From Sulfitobacter sp. M39 (GTDB lineage Bacteria; Pseudomonadota; Alphaproteobacteria; Rhodobacterales; Rhodobacteraceae), in contig NZ_WMDZ01000001.1 in assembly GCF_021735935.1 (NCBI RefSeq), positions 1,984,001-2,048,000 on the forward strand: a stretch of 64,000 nt of DNA, given 5' to 3'. Below, in pieces: positions 48,664 through 57,684 of the stretch. Under the pieces are notes generated by a model. That model ran no database searches, was not told the origin of the DNA, and saw only the letters and a program-made list of their open reading frames with translations. The position numbers were made by a program, and so were the translations under genes. Each line of letters begins with the position of its first letter. The first letter of the stretch is position 1.

Positions 48664-49626
48664 CTAGCGCAAACCCGCACGTGTCGCTGCGCGGTCGATG
48701 GCGGCAATGACGTCGGGTTGGGTCACATGTTGCGGCATATGGCCGATGCCGGGCAGGGTGGTCAGCACCGCATCGGGTAGCTGCGGGGTCGCGATTGCCG
48801 CGTGGACATCCAGCGGGACGATGGTGTCTGCGGTGCCGTGGATCAGCTCGACCGGCATGGTCAGCGTAGCATATTTCGGGACCATCCTTTTGATTTCGGG
48901 CAGCAGCGAGTTCACCTGGTGCGCATTGGCGCGCATGGACATGCGGCGCAGGGATAGGCCGGTGCCGATGTGGTCACTATAGCCGTCAGGCGCGTCTTGC
49001 GGGGCAAAGATCGCGTCGACGCTGGCGCGTACAAATCCCTGCGGCACAAAGGCGGTGACCAGCGGTATCACAATACCCGACCCAAAGGCAGAGCCGGTGA
49101 GCTTGTACTGCCAGCCAAGGTCACCTTCCCACGGCTCGGACACGCCAGACACCAACACCAGCGCCGCCGTGTCATCGGGCCGCGATAGCCCCCACGCCAG
49201 TGCCACGGCGCCGCCGTAGCTGTGGCCCAGGACGATCGGCGTGTTCACCCCAAGCCGGTCCGCTGCCTTTTGCAACAGCGCGGCCTGTTCATGTGGTGTG
49301 GCCGCAGTGGCATTCCATGCGCCCGCGTGTTGGGGCAGGTTGTCGGTCCAGCCGAGCCCCGGACGGTCGAACAGGATAACGCGGTAGCGGTCGGAAAGCT
49401 GGTCCACCATATCAAAGGTGAAATCCCGCATATTCCCTGACGCCCCGTGGATCAGCACCAGATCCGGCCCGCTGCCCTGCACCTTGGCATGGACCTTGAC
49501 GCCGTCGATATCGATCAGCTCGCCAATCGGCGGGTAGGCGGCGTTGGCCGCAGCCTCGCGGGTGCTGGCCCGCCAGTGCACCACGATCACCAAGCCCACG
49601 GCGACCAGCGTCAGGATCAACAGCAT
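48664..49626 (-). CDS. Alpha/beta hydrolase
   Basis: A 320-aa protein with an N-terminal hydrophobic anchor (MLLILTLVAVGLVIVVHW) and an alpha/beta-hydrolase domain: oxyanion HGASGN, nucleophile Ser in VLGHSYGGAVAL, Asp near HGTADTIVP and His in GIGHMPQ. The anchor would place the catalytic domain outside the cytoplasmic membrane. The substrate is unknown. ATG 49626 lies one nt after the metA stop, so it is co-transcribed with metA, although a link to methionine synthesis is not evident. Confidence 0.82.
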   Translation of the reverse strand: MLLILTLVAVGLVIVVHWRASTREAAANAAYPPIGELIDIDGVKVHAKVQGSGPDLVLIHGASGNMRDFTFDMVDQLSDRYRVILFDRPGLGWTDNLPQHAGAWNATAATPHEQAALLQKAADRLGVNTPIVLGHSYGGAVALAWGLSRPDDTAALVLVSGVSEPWEGDLGWQYKLTGSAFGSGIVIPLVTAFVPQGFVRASVDAIFAPQDAPDGYSDHIGTGLSLRRMSMRANAHQVNSLLPEIKRMVPKYATLTMPVELIHGTADTIVPLDVHAAIATPQLPDAVLTTLPGIGHMPQHVTQPDVIAAIDRAATRAGLR

Positions 49627-49627
49627 G

Positions 49628-50560
49628 CTACGTCCCAAAATTGCTGCGACCGATGTCGTTCAGATCGTAGTGGGTGGTCTGGTAGATCTCGTTGATCCAG
49701 TTGCCGTACAGCAGATGCGCGTGGCTACGCCAGCGGTTCAGCGGCACCTGCGTGGGGTCGTCATCGGGGTAATAGTTGCAGGGCACGTTGATCGGCGTGC
49801 CTTGGGCGACATCGCGGTCATATTCGTCCTTCAATGTGTCGCGGTCATATTCAAGGTGATTGAAGATATAGAGCGCCCGATGCCCTGCATCCTCGACCAG
49901 ACAGGGGCCGACCTCCTTGCTGCCGAGCAGGGTGGTCAGGCTCGGCACGGCGTCGACCTCTGCCGCCCGCATTTCGGTCCAACGGCTGACCGGCACAACC
50001 AGATCATCCGAGAACCCGCGCAAATAGGGCGACGAGGGTTCAAGGTTGCTGTGGCGGAAACAGCCGAATGCCTTGTCCTCTAGCAGATGCTTTTTGATAC
50101 CGTGGAAGTAATTGATCATCGCCATGCCGCCCCAGCACACACCGAAGGTCGAATGGACATTGGTCTGGGTCCAGTCAAAGACGCGGGTAAGCTCTTCCCA
50201 ATAGGTGACGTCATCAAAGTCCAGATGTTCTATCGGGGCACCGGTGATGATCAGCCCATCGAATTTCTCGTGGGTGACTTCCTCGAAGGGGCAGTAGAAG
50301 CTTTCAAGGTGATCTGCGGCCGTATTGCGCGACTGGTGGTCGGACATGCGGATCAGGCTGAATTCGATCTGCAGGGGCGTCGCCCCGATCAACCGCGCGA
50401 ACTGGTTTTCTGTCTGGATCTTTTTCGGCATCAGGTTCAGCAGGGCAATGCGCAAAGGCCGGATATCCTGACGCGCCGCCATTTCCTCGTCCAGCACCAT
50501 GACACCTTCGCGCGTCAGCACGTCGTAGGCAGGCAGGTCGGAAGGCAGTTTAATCGGCAT
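49628..50560 (-). CDS. metA: Homoserine O-acyltransferase MetA (predicted O-acetyltransferase)
   Basis: A 310-aa MetA-family enzyme (class I glutamine amidotransferase-like fold) that activates homoserine for methionine synthesis. The catalytic Cys is C142 ([11 protein letters not shown]), with the conserved [17 protein letters not shown] segment near the N-terminus. Residue 111 in [10 protein letters not shown] is Glu. Work on Bacillus and E. coli MetA showed that Glu111 gives acetyl-CoA and Gly111 succinyl-CoA specificity, so an O-acetyltransferase is predicted. I see no SAM riboswitch in the 83-nt upstream gap, only a GC hairpin. Confidence 0.92.
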   Translation of the reverse strand: MPIKLPSDLPAYDVLTREGVMVLDEEMAARQDIRPLRIALLNLMPKKIQTENQFARLIGATPLQIEFSLIRMSDHQSRNTAADHLESFYCPFEEVTHEKFDGLIITGAPIEHLDFDDVTYWEELTRVFDWTQTNVHSTFGVCWGGMAMINYFHGIKKHLLEDKAFGCFRHSNLEPSSPYLRGFSDDLVVPVSRWTEMRAAEVDAVPSLTTLLGSKEVGPCLVEDAGHRALYIFNHLEYDRDTLKDEYDRDVAQGTPINVPCNYYPDDDPTQVPLNRWRSHAHLLYGNWINEIYQTTHYDLNDIGRSNFGT

Positions 50561-50618
50561 GTCGGTATTCCACGTCTAGGGGCTGAGGTCTTGCATCATC
50601 TGCGCCGGATTTAGATAA

Positions 50619-50637
50619 GCGCCCGCGCAGAGGGCGC
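50619..50637 (-). terminator. Weak hairpin between the ATPase gene and metA
   Basis: GCGCCC-N7-GGGCGC followed on the minus strand by TTATCTAAAT. It may end the ATPase transcript or act as a metA leader stem; there is no clean T-run. Confidence 0.4.
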
Positions 50638-50643
50638 CAAGGG

Positions 50644-51498
50644 TCACGCGCTTAACGTCCCCGCGATCAGGTCATTGAAGTCATCCTCGGATTTGAGCCC
50701 GGCCACCTGATCGGCAGTCACGGTCACCCCCCATCGCGACATCGCCTCGTAGCGCGGCTGTCGGTGGGCGAGCGCTTGGGCGTAGGTCCAGCGGATAAAG
50801 GCATCCGGATCGACATCATCCTCTTGGCAGTTGTTTTCGCTCAGATATTCTTGCCACACCCGCAGCAGGAACTCGGGCTGGTAGGCCATCGGCTTGGGGG
50901 CTTTGTCAAAGCGGCGGATCAGCTCTTGGGTGTGAGCATCGTCGCCCTTGATCCAGACCGGCAGACATTCCGCCGACAGGGTTTGCATCAGCGGATCATT
51001 GTCGTCATCGGGGTCCACCCATTCACAGATCGAGCCGCCGGTGTCACAGATGAAATGCGGATAGCCATAAAGCGTCTCCGCACGGCGGGCGAAATGGCCG
51101 GTGTCGCACAGGGCCGCGATCTCTGCCTGTTTGAACGCTTCCTGTCGGGAGGTATACTCCGCCATCGGCAATCCCCCCTTGGCCGCATCGCCGGGCTTGC
51201 CCAGCCAGGTCGCCACGGGCGAAAGGTTATCGAAAGTGATGTTTGACCCGATGTAGATGCTGTCGCTCAGGAGAAGATCCCGCAGGAACGGCACCTTCAT
51301 CGCTTCGGCCTTGGCATTGTCGGCGATGGTTTCACCCAGGTATCGCGTGCCGATCCGGTAGTCGATAGAGTAGTGAAACCACCCCCCCGATTGCCGCAGC
51401 AGATGCGCCATATGCGTCTTGCCCAGACCCGACATGCCAAAGACCAGCACATGTTTATGCGGCGCGGCACGCCACGCATCGGCAGAGGGGTAAAGCAT
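50644..51498 (-). CDS. P-loop ATPase of unknown function (284 aa)
   Basis: Not assigned to a named family. Walker A is at ~23-30 (VFGMSGLGKTHMAHLLR); further on DYRIGTRYL and ICDTGGSICEWVDPDDDNDPL (possible Walker B/sensor region) are notable. The whole protein is one domain of ~280 residues, rich in acidic and aromatic residues. The size and single P-loop would fit a nucleotide kinase or GTPase-like ATPase. Start ATG 51498 with GGAAGA upstream; the frame continues further upstream only without a good start. It precedes metA on the same strand. Confidence 0.7.
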   Translation of the reverse strand: MLYPSADAWRAAPHKHVLVFGMSGLGKTHMAHLLRQSGGWFHYSIDYRIGTRYLGETIADNAKAEAMKVPFLRDLLLSDSIYIGSNITFDNLSPVATWLGKPGDAAKGGLPMAEYTSRQEAFKQAEIAALCDTGHFARRAETLYGYPHFICDTGGSICEWVDPDDDNDPLMQTLSAECLPVWIKGDDAHTQELIRRFDKAPKPMAYQPEFLLRVWQEYLSENNCQEDDVDPDAFIRWTYAQALAHRQPRYEAMSRWGVTVTADQVAGLKSEDDFNDLIAGTLSA

Positions 51499-51605
51499 GG
51501 GTCGTCTTCCTTGGAACGTCTTGTTTCGCAATGAGTAGCCTAGCCTGTGCCCAGACACCAGACGCGAGCCATCGGCCACGAGACATCAGACATCGCGCCC
51601 CCATG

Positions 51606-51635
51606 AAAAAGCCCGCCACATTGCTGGGGCGGGCT
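51606..51635 (-). terminator. Rho-independent terminator of the FadL-type gene
   Basis: On the minus strand: stem GCCCGCC / GGCGGGC with a 10-nt loop, followed by TTTTT, 26 nt after the stop of the outer-membrane protein gene. Confidence 0.85.
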
Positions 51636-51660
51636 GATAGAGCGTTAAATGCGGTAGAGC

Positions 51661-52767
51661 TTAGAAGGTGAAGCCGACTTTCACACCGATTGCGACAGCG
51701 TCGTTGTCTTCGAATGTCGCCGCGGTCTGACCGCCACCGAGCGTCGTTTCGGCGTCACCGATGTTGATGTAGCGGATGCCGGTCGTAACTTTCATACTGT
51801 CGCGCGTATAGGTCGCTGCCAATGCAAGGCTCTTGTTGCCGTCAGTCGGTCCCAAGTTGCTCGAAAAGCCACCGTTGGATTTCTCGTAACCGACGGACGC
51901 CGCAACGGACCACGTGTCACTCAGTCGGCGACCGACACCTAAGGAGTAGGTGTAGACGTCGTCTTCGTAGCTCAGCAGTTTTCCACCGCCTGTAAGGGTT
52001 GAATAATCGTTTGGCGCGATTTCGAATGATGACCAGTCGACCCAACGCACACCACCGAAGACAAGCGTGTCTGCTGCAACGCCGGTTTGAAATTCAAGAT
52101 TAACCGACTGAGGTGTTTCTACCTCTGTCTCAGTTACATTGGATCCAAGAAGCGAATTCTCAGAGGTGCGGACGTCGTAGCTGATCTTGGAATTATAAGT
52201 CAAAGACACGCGCAGCGCGATTTCAGGCTTTTCATACGCGACACCGGCAACATACCCGACGCCTGTATCACGGTCTCCGTCTACGCTGTAGTTCGCGATG
52301 AAGGGGATGGCAGCGCTGGCTTCAATGGTTTGCACCCGAATACCGCCATGCACACTGAAGTTGTTCGGCATCTTGTAGCGCAACAGGCCTGTCAGCGCGT
52401 GGCTGTTGAACTCGGCGCTGGACCCTGCCGCGAAGTAGTCTGCGTCTGCCGGGTAATCTACGTCGGCACCGAATGGTTGATCATAAATAATAGCGTATGA
52501 AAGCTGATCGTTGATATCCGCCTTATAGGCTGCGCCGAATGTGAAGAAATTGTCGGTCATGTTTCCGGAGTTGCCTACCCCAGTTGGAGGTATCGCATTC
52601 GGGCCAACCCCCGATGTATTCGGCGACACCGACCCAAGGCTGAACTCAGCATAACGGCCACTCTCGAACAGGGCCGTGATCGACTGACCCGACCGGTCAA
52701 TACCCCCCGCGTGCAACGTGGATGCGCTGCCCAACAGGGCCGCCATTGCGATTACTCGATACGTCAT
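51661..52767 (-). CDS. Outer membrane protein, FadL/OmpP1/TodX family
   Basis: A 368-aa protein with a signal peptide (MTYRVIAMAALLGSASTLHA) and the mature N-terminus GGIDRSGQSITALFESGRYAE, which corresponds to the hatch region of long-chain fatty-acid/hydrophobic channel proteins. The rest shows alternating strands of a beta-barrel and ends in Phe (KVGFTF), the usual BAM recognition residue. It should import hydrophobic compounds. Start ATG 52767 follows GGGGAGGAG. It stands alone with its own terminator. Confidence 0.85.
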   Translation of the reverse strand: MTYRVIAMAALLGSASTLHAGGIDRSGQSITALFESGRYAEFSLGSVSPNTSGVGPNAIPPTGVGNSGNMTDNFFTFGAAYKADINDQLSYAIIYDQPFGADVDYPADADYFAAGSSAEFNSHALTGLLRYKMPNNFSVHGGIRVQTIEASAAIPFIANYSVDGDRDTGVGYVAGVAYEKPEIALRVSLTYNSKISYDVRTSENSLLGSNVTETEVETPQSVNLEFQTGVAADTLVFGGVRWVDWSSFEIAPNDYSTLTGGGKLLSYEDDVYTYSLGVGRRLSDTWSVAASVGYEKSNGGFSSNLGPTDGNKSLALAATYTRDSMKVTTGIRYINIGDAETTLGGGQTAATFEDNDAVAIGVKVGFTF

Positions 52768-52910
52768 CTCTAAATACTCCTCCCCAGAAGCGATGCAGCC
52801 ACAACGCGCAGCCACAATTTATACAGCTACTGAACGGCAGGGTGCGTCAATCTGTCAATTCTTGACCAAAGGGAAGTCTGCGCCCCTATGCCAGAACTGT
52901 TGCAGTTTCG

Positions 52911-53774
52911 TTACGAAACGCGGCGGGATTCGGTCCAGAGGTTCATGTAATTGCCGGCAAAGATAATCGCGCCGCCGATGAATACCCAGATATCCAAGGC
53001 CTCGGCATAAACCAGCATACCGATGACGGCGATCAGTGGCAGGCGGACAAAGTCAATCGGGACGACCACTGTCGCAGGCGCAATGGACAAGGCGTTGGTC
53101 AGACAGAAATGCGCCATAAGCCCTGCGATCCCGATCAGCAACAACAGCGGCATCTGTGCCACCTCGGGCACCGTGATATCCCCGTCGTAACCGGCCATGA
53201 TCACGCCGAAAACCAGTTGCGTCACGGTCAGGTAGAACAGGATGCAGGTGATCGTCTGGCTGCGCGTCAGCCGCTTGGTCAACATAATCGTCAGTGCAAA
53301 GAAAATCGCCGAGGACGCCGCCGTGATCACGCCAGCATTCAGCCCGGCAATTGTCGGACGGGCAACACAAAGGATGCCGATAAACCCAAGAACCGCCGCC
53401 AAAGCCCGCATCTTGGTAAGCCGTTCGCCCAAAATCAGCGGCGACAGGACAATCACCCAAAGCGGAGAGGTGAACTCAAGCGCAAAGACCTGCGCGAGCG
53501 GGATCACGGTAACTGCGTAAAACCACAGGTTCTGTCCGGTGAAATGCGCCAGATTGCGCCCTATCTGCGTGCCGAAATCGCGGCGGTTGATCTGCCCCCA
53601 GGTTCCGTAAACGGTCGCGAGCGTAAACACAGCGATCACGCCCACCAGCGACCGGTACATCATGATCTCGAACGTATCGAGGCTGCCGCCAAGCTCGCGC
53701 CCGGCGACGGCCATCGCAGAGAAAGACGTGATCGACCCCATCATCCACAAAGCCGCCCTGAGTGTCGGGGTCAT
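52911..53774 (-). CDS. DMT superfamily transporter (EamA)
   Basis: A 287-aa inner-membrane protein with about ten hydrophobic helices arranged as two EamA repeats (~1-135 and ~145-280). The FALEFTSPLWVIVLSPLILGERLTKMRALAAVLGF segment is the repeat-1 signature. The substrate of such drug/metabolite exporters cannot be predicted. ATG 53774 is chosen; it lies downstream of guaA (73-nt gap) on the same strand. The stop codon is part of a 15-bp palindrome, GTTTCGT-T-ACGAAAC. Confidence 0.88.
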   Translation of the reverse strand: MTPTLRAALWMMGSITSFSAMAVAGRELGGSLDTFEIMMYRSLVGVIAVFTLATVYGTWGQINRRDFGTQIGRNLAHFTGQNLWFYAVTVIPLAQVFALEFTSPLWVIVLSPLILGERLTKMRALAAVLGFIGILCVARPTIAGLNAGVITAASSAIFFALTIMLTKRLTRSQTITCILFYLTVTQLVFGVIMAGYDGDITVPEVAQMPLLLLIGIAGLMAHFCLTNALSIAPATVVVPIDFVRLPLIAVIGMLVYAEALDIWVFIGGAIIFAGNYMNLWTESRRVS

Positions 53775-53847
53775 GGTCTCTCTTCCAAATGGAAAAAAAT
53801 CCCCGCCGGAGGCGTCTGTGTTATGCGGCCGATCACAGCCATTCAGA

Positions 53848-55410
53848 TCACTCCCATTCAATCGTGCCGGGAGGTTTCGACGTAATATCGTAGGTCACCC
53901 GGTTGATGCCCGGAATCTCGTTGATGATCCGCGTCGCGGTCTCGCCCAGGAATTCATGGGTGAACGGATAGTAATCCGCCGTCATCCCATCGACCGAGGT
54001 GACAGCCCGCAGGGCACAGGCGAAATCATAGGTCCGCCCGTCGCCCATCACACCCACGGTGCGGACAGGCAGGATCGCCACAAAGGCTTGCCAGATTTCA
54101 TCGTACAGCCCGTGTTTACGGATTTGGTCAATATAAACCGCGTCCGCCTCGCGCAGAATGTCGAGCTTTTCGCGGGTGATCTCGCCGGGGCAGCGGATAG
54201 CGAGGCCGGGGCCGGGGAAGGGGTGGCGGCCGATAAAGGACGGGGGCAGACCCAGCTCGCGGCCAAGCTCGCGGACCTCGTCCTTGAAAAGTTCGCGCAG
54301 CGGCTCGACCAGCTTGAGACCCATCTTTTCGGGCAAGCCGCCCACGTTGTGATGCGATTTGATTGTCACCGACGGGCCACCGGAAAATGACACGGATTCA
54401 ATGACATCGGGGTACAGCGTGCCCTGTGCGAGGAAGGTGGCATCGCCGACGTCCTTGGCGTGCTTCTGGAACACGTCGATGAACAGTTTGCCGATGATCT
54501 TGCGCTTGGTTTCGGGGTCAGACACGCCGTCCAGCTCGCCCAAGAACAGCTCTTGTTCGTCGGCGTGGATCAGCGGCATATTGTAGTTGTCACGGAACAT
54601 GGTGACGACCTCTTCGGCCTCGCCCTTGCGCAGCAGACCGTGGTCGACAAAGACGCAGGTAAGCTGGTCACCAATCGCTTCGTGGATGAGCACGGCCGCG
54701 ACCGAGGAATCGACCCCGCCGGACAAACCGCAGATGACCTTTTGATCACCGACCTGTTCACGGATCGCAGCGATGGCCTCGTCGCGGTAGGCGCTCATTG
54801 TCCAGTCGCCCTTGAACCCCGCGAGACGCACAAAGTTTTCGTACAGGCGCGCACCATTGGGGGTGTGGTGCACTTCGGGGTGGAACTGCACGGCATAGAA
54901 ATTGCGCGACACATCGCCGGTGACCGCGAAAGGCGCATGGGGCGAGGTGCCGTAGACTTCGAAACCAGGCGCGATGGCGCTGACGTGATCGCCGTGGCTC
55001 ATCCAGACTTGCTCTTTCTCGGTGAGGAACCAGCCTTCCAACAGCTCAAGACGGGCCTCGGAGGGGGTCACATAGGCGCGTCCGAATTCAGCGGTGCCGT
55101 GACCGCGTTCAACCTTGCCGCCCAGGCAATGCATCATGACCTGTTGGCCGTAGCAGATGCCAAGGATCGGTACGCCAAGCTCGAACACCGATTGCGGCGG
55201 CATGGGTGCACCTTCGGCGAAGACCGAGGACGGCCCCCCCGACAGGATCACCGCCTTGGGCGCAAAATCCTTGAGAAAGGCATCATCCACCGTGTTGAAC
55301 GGGTGGATTTCGCAAAACACATTAAGTTCACGCAAACGGCGGGCGATCAGCTGGGTGACCTGGCTGCCGAAGTCGATGATGAGAAGGCGGTCATGGGAGA
55401 TATCTGTCAT
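53848..55410 (-). CDS. guaA: GMP synthase (glutamine-hydrolysing)
   Basis: A 520-aa two-domain enzyme converting XMP to GMP. The N-terminal amidotransferase has the nucleophile in [17 protein letters not shown] (~80-96) and the HPEVHHTP His-x-Glu pair. The C-terminal ATP pyrophosphatase has the PP-loop [14 protein letters not shown] and ends [33 protein letters not shown] is the standard N-terminus. It lies upstream of the DMT transporter and divergent from the MttB-like gene, with a family A repeat element in between. Confidence 0.97.
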   Translation of the reverse strand: MTDISHDRLLIIDFGSQVTQLIARRLRELNVFCEIHPFNTVDDAFLKDFAPKAVILSGGPSSVFAEGAPMPPQSVFELGVPILGICYGQQVMMHCLGGKVERGHGTAEFGRAYVTPSEARLELLEGWFLTEKEQVWMSHGDHVSAIAPGFEVYGTSPHAPFAVTGDVSRNFYAVQFHPEVHHTPNGARLYENFVRLAGFKGDWTMSAYRDEAIAAIREQVGDQKVICGLSGGVDSSVAAVLIHEAIGDQLTCVFVDHGLLRKGEAEEVVTMFRDNYNMPLIHADEQELFLGELDGVSDPETKRKIIGKLFIDVFQKHAKDVGDATFLAQGTLYPDVIESVSFSGGPSVTIKSHHNVGGLPEKMGLKLVEPLRELFKDEVRELGRELGLPPSFIGRHPFPGPGLAIRCPGEITREKLDILREADAVYIDQIRKHGLYDEIWQAFVAILPVRTVGVMGDGRTYDFACALRAVTSVDGMTADYYPFTHEFLGETATRIINEIPGINRVTYDITSKPPGTIEWE

Positions 55411-55453
55411 GCAGACTGATTATGGGCGGATGGCCTGCGTGGCAAGAGTGGAG

Positions 55454-55500
55454 TGGGGGCCAGCCCCCAGACCCCCGGAGTTTATTTTGGCAAAATGAAG
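55454..55500 (+). repeat. Dispersed hairpin element, family A, copy 2
   Basis: Hairpin TGGGGGC-CA-GCCCCCA, then GACCCCCGGAG, then TTTATTTTGGCAAAATGAAG. It matches the element at 14214-14260 in inverted orientation. It sits between divergent guaA and the MttB-like gene, so here it is not at a shared 3' end. Confidence 0.7.
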
Positions 55501-55610
55501 GGGTCGGCGGATCATGATGTCGGTTTTTGACCTCTAAGGCCGTAAACCGCGTAAAGCCCGCTGCGTGAATGGGGTAGCTAGGCGTCAGTTTTGGCGGAAA
55601 GGAAGACCTC

Positions 55611-57149
55611 ATGGCGGAATCAGCAAGACGCGGGCGCGGTGGTGGCGGTGCGGCACGTCGGGCGGCACGCTCGGCTGTGTCCTTCGAGACAGCGAAATAC
55701 ATCGAACGCAACATTCCCAACTACGAGGTGCTGACCGAAGAGGCGCTACAGATCATCGAGTATAACGCCGATACGGTGTTGGAAGAGATCGGCGTGAACT
55801 TTCCCGACAACCCCGAGGCGCTGGCGCTGTGGCGCGCGGCCGGGGCAGATGTGACCGGCGACCGCGTGCGTATCCCCCGCGGGCTGGCGCGCGAGCTATG
55901 CAAGACCGCGCCGTCGCAGTTCACCCAGCACGCGCGCAACCCTGCGCGCAACGTCGAGATCGGCGGGCGCAATCTGGTGTTGGCCCCGGTCTATGGCCCG
56001 CCCTTCGTACGCGACACCGCCGGGGGCCGTCGCTATGCCACGATGGAAGATTTCAACAAATTCGTGAAGCTTGGCTATATGTCCAAGTGGTTGCACCATT
56101 CCGGCGGCACGGTCTGCGAGCCCACCGATGTGCCCGTCAACAAGCGCCATCTGGACATGCTTCATGCGCATATGACGCTGAGCGATAAACCCTTCATGGG
56201 ATCCGTCACGGAACCGAGCCGCGCGCAGGATTCCGTGGACATGTGCAAGATTCTGTTCGGGGCGGAGTTCGTCGACCAGAACACGGTGATGACGTCGCTG
56301 GTGAACATCAATTCGCCCATGACGTTTGATGATGTGATGATGGGTGCGCTGAAGGTCTTTGCCGAGAACAATCAGGCGTCGATCATTTCGCCCTTTATTG
56401 TTGGCGGCGCGATGGCACCGGTATCTGTGGCTGGGACGTTGACGCAGGTTCTGGCCGAGGTCATGGCGGGCATCGCCTATAGCCAGCTGATCCGTAAGGG
56501 CGCGCCAGTGATTTTCGGGGCGTTTGTGACCTCGATCGACATGAACTCGGGCGCACCGACCTTTGGCACGCCGGAGGCCGCGCATATTACCTATGGGGCG
56601 GGGCAGTTGGCGCGGCGGATGAACCTGCCATTCCGGTCCTCGGGTTCGTTCTGCGGGTCAAAACTGCCCGACGCGCAAGCAGCCTATGAGACGGCGAACA
56701 GTTTGAACATGGGGCTTTTGTCGGGGGTGAACTTTATGCTCCATGCCTGTGGCTGGCTGGAAGGCGGTCTTGTCGCGTCGTTCGAGAAATTTGTAATGGA
56801 TGCGGATCAGCTGGGCGCGTTGCACCATTTGGCGCGCGGTGTCGAGATTGACGAAAACGCGCAAGCGCTGGATGCGATCCGCGAGGTTGGTCCCGGCGGG
56901 CATTATCTGGGCTGCGCGCACACACAGGCCAACTTTAAGGAAGCCTTCTGGAAATCCGATCTGCTGGACTACAAACCATTCGAGACATGGTCAGATGAGG
57001 GCGCGCGCGATACCCAGTCGCTGGCAGCGGCGCGTGTTGAAAAGCTGTTGGGCGACTATGTGCAACCGGCCATGGACCCCGAGACGCGTGCGGCGCTTGA
57101 TGCCTTTGTCGCGGAACGCAAAGCGACGGAGCCTGACAGCTTTATGTAG
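55611..57149 (+). CDS. Trimethylamine methyltransferase (MttB) superfamily protein, non-pyrrolysine
   Basis: A 512-aa protein of the MttB superfamily. Its N-terminus is Arg/Gly-rich (MAESARRGRGGGGAARRAAR), followed by the family body with LEEIGVNFPDNPEALALWRAAGADV, FIVGGAMAPVSVAGTLTQVLAEVMAG and GAPVIFGAFVTSIDMNSGAPTFGTPEAAH. There is no in-frame TAG, so it lacks pyrrolysine, like the glycine betaine methyltransferase MtgB and many marine relatives. It probably demethylates a quaternary amine to a corrinoid protein. No corrinoid protein or other C1 gene lies next to it. SD AAAGGAAGA precedes the ATG at 55611. Confidence 0.88.
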   Translation: MAESARRGRGGGGAARRAARSAVSFETAKYIERNIPNYEVLTEEALQIIEYNADTVLEEIGVNFPDNPEALALWRAAGADVTGDRVRIPRGLARELCKTAPSQFTQHARNPARNVEIGGRNLVLAPVYGPPFVRDTAGGRRYATMEDFNKFVKLGYMSKWLHHSGGTVCEPTDVPVNKRHLDMLHAHMTLSDKPFMGSVTEPSRAQDSVDMCKILFGAEFVDQNTVMTSLVNINSPMTFDDVMMGALKVFAENNQASIISPFIVGGAMAPVSVAGTLTQVLAEVMAGIAYSQLIRKGAPVIFGAFVTSIDMNSGAPTFGTPEAAHITYGAGQLARRMNLPFRSSGSFCGSKLPDAQAAYETANSLNMGLLSGVNFMLHACGWLEGGLVASFEKFVMDADQLGALHHLARGVEIDENAQALDAIREVGPGGHYLGCAHTQANFKEAFWKSDLLDYKPFETWSDEGARDTQSLAAARVEKLLGDYVQPAMDPETRAALDAFVAERKATEPDSFM

Positions 57150-57441
57150 CCGCATCTCGCAGAGTTTCGCGCAAGAGCGCGGCCTCGGCAATGAGCGCGA
57201 TCATCACCTCTACATGACGGACCAGGTTATAGCCTGCGTCCGTCTTTTTGCGTCTGGCGTTCAGGTCTGCCTCAATGTCGATCAGCTGAAGCAGTGCGAT
57301 GGTGCTGCGCGGCAGGGTCGTGCGCCCCAGAATGCGGCGCAGGGCGGGACCGCGGCGATAGGTTTGGGCACCGATATTGCCTGCCCGGACAAGAATAGCG
57401 GGACGGTGGATGCCGCTGAGACGCGATAGAATATCTTGCAT
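57142..57441 (-). CDS. DUF6477 family protein
   Basis: A 99-aa protein, MQDILSRLSGIHRPAILVRA at the N-terminus, then a region with LPRSTIALLQLIDIEADLNARRK and HVEVMIALIAEAALLR. I recognise the pattern as the Rhodobacteraceae DUF6477 family; the function is unknown. It is helical, probably cytoplasmic. The last 8 nt overlap the convergent MttB-like gene. It is divergent from the DUF6456 gene, an arrangement that appears to be conserved in the family, and the two share the regulatory region at 57442-57684. Confidence 0.75.
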   Translation of the reverse strand: MQDILSRLSGIHRPAILVRAGNIGAQTYRRGPALRRILGRTTLPRSTIALLQLIDIEADLNARRKKTDAGYNLVRHVEVMIALIAEAALLRETLRDAAT

Positions 57442-57602
57442 AAAATCAAATCCTTGCTGGTTGCGCTGGCATGCATTGGCATGGCCGACCACCGTCAGGA
57501 TTTCACGCTAGATACTGGTGTTGCTCGCGCAGCAGGGTCATCGTGCGTCGCGGTTACCACTGTTTACCAAATGGAAACAATTATGGGCTGTATCGGTAAA
57601 TA

Positions 57603-57657
57603 TTAACAAATCCCTAACCAATTAACCTTTTGGTATTGTGGATAAGGCTGTGGATAA
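57603..57657. promoter_or_regulatory. Near-CtrA site plus two tandem DnaA boxes
   Basis: TTAA-N7-CTAA (57603-57617) differs from the CtrA box by one base and is followed by a TTAA at 57622. Two identical TGTGGATAA sequences, the reverse complement of the perfect DnaA box TTATCCACA, lie at 57637-57645 and 57649-57657 (12-bp period). The region just upstream is AT-rich. It ends 27 nt before the DUF6456 start codon, so it most likely regulates that gene. Confidence 0.6.
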
Positions 57658-57684
57658 GCGCACGGCCTTGGGAAAGGAGATTGC

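Noticed and set aside
50561..50643. SAM-type riboswitch upstream of metA
   Set aside because: The 83-nt leader lacks the conserved SAM-II core; only a simple GC hairpin is visible.
55611..57149. Pyrrolysine (in-frame TAG) in the MttB-like gene
   Set aside because: The frame contains no internal TAG; the protein is complete at 512 residues.
57600..57660. Possible replication origin (DnaA boxes plus AT-rich DNA)
   Set aside because: Only two DnaA boxes in a short promoter-sized region and no typical origin-flanking genes; a regulatory role is more likely.
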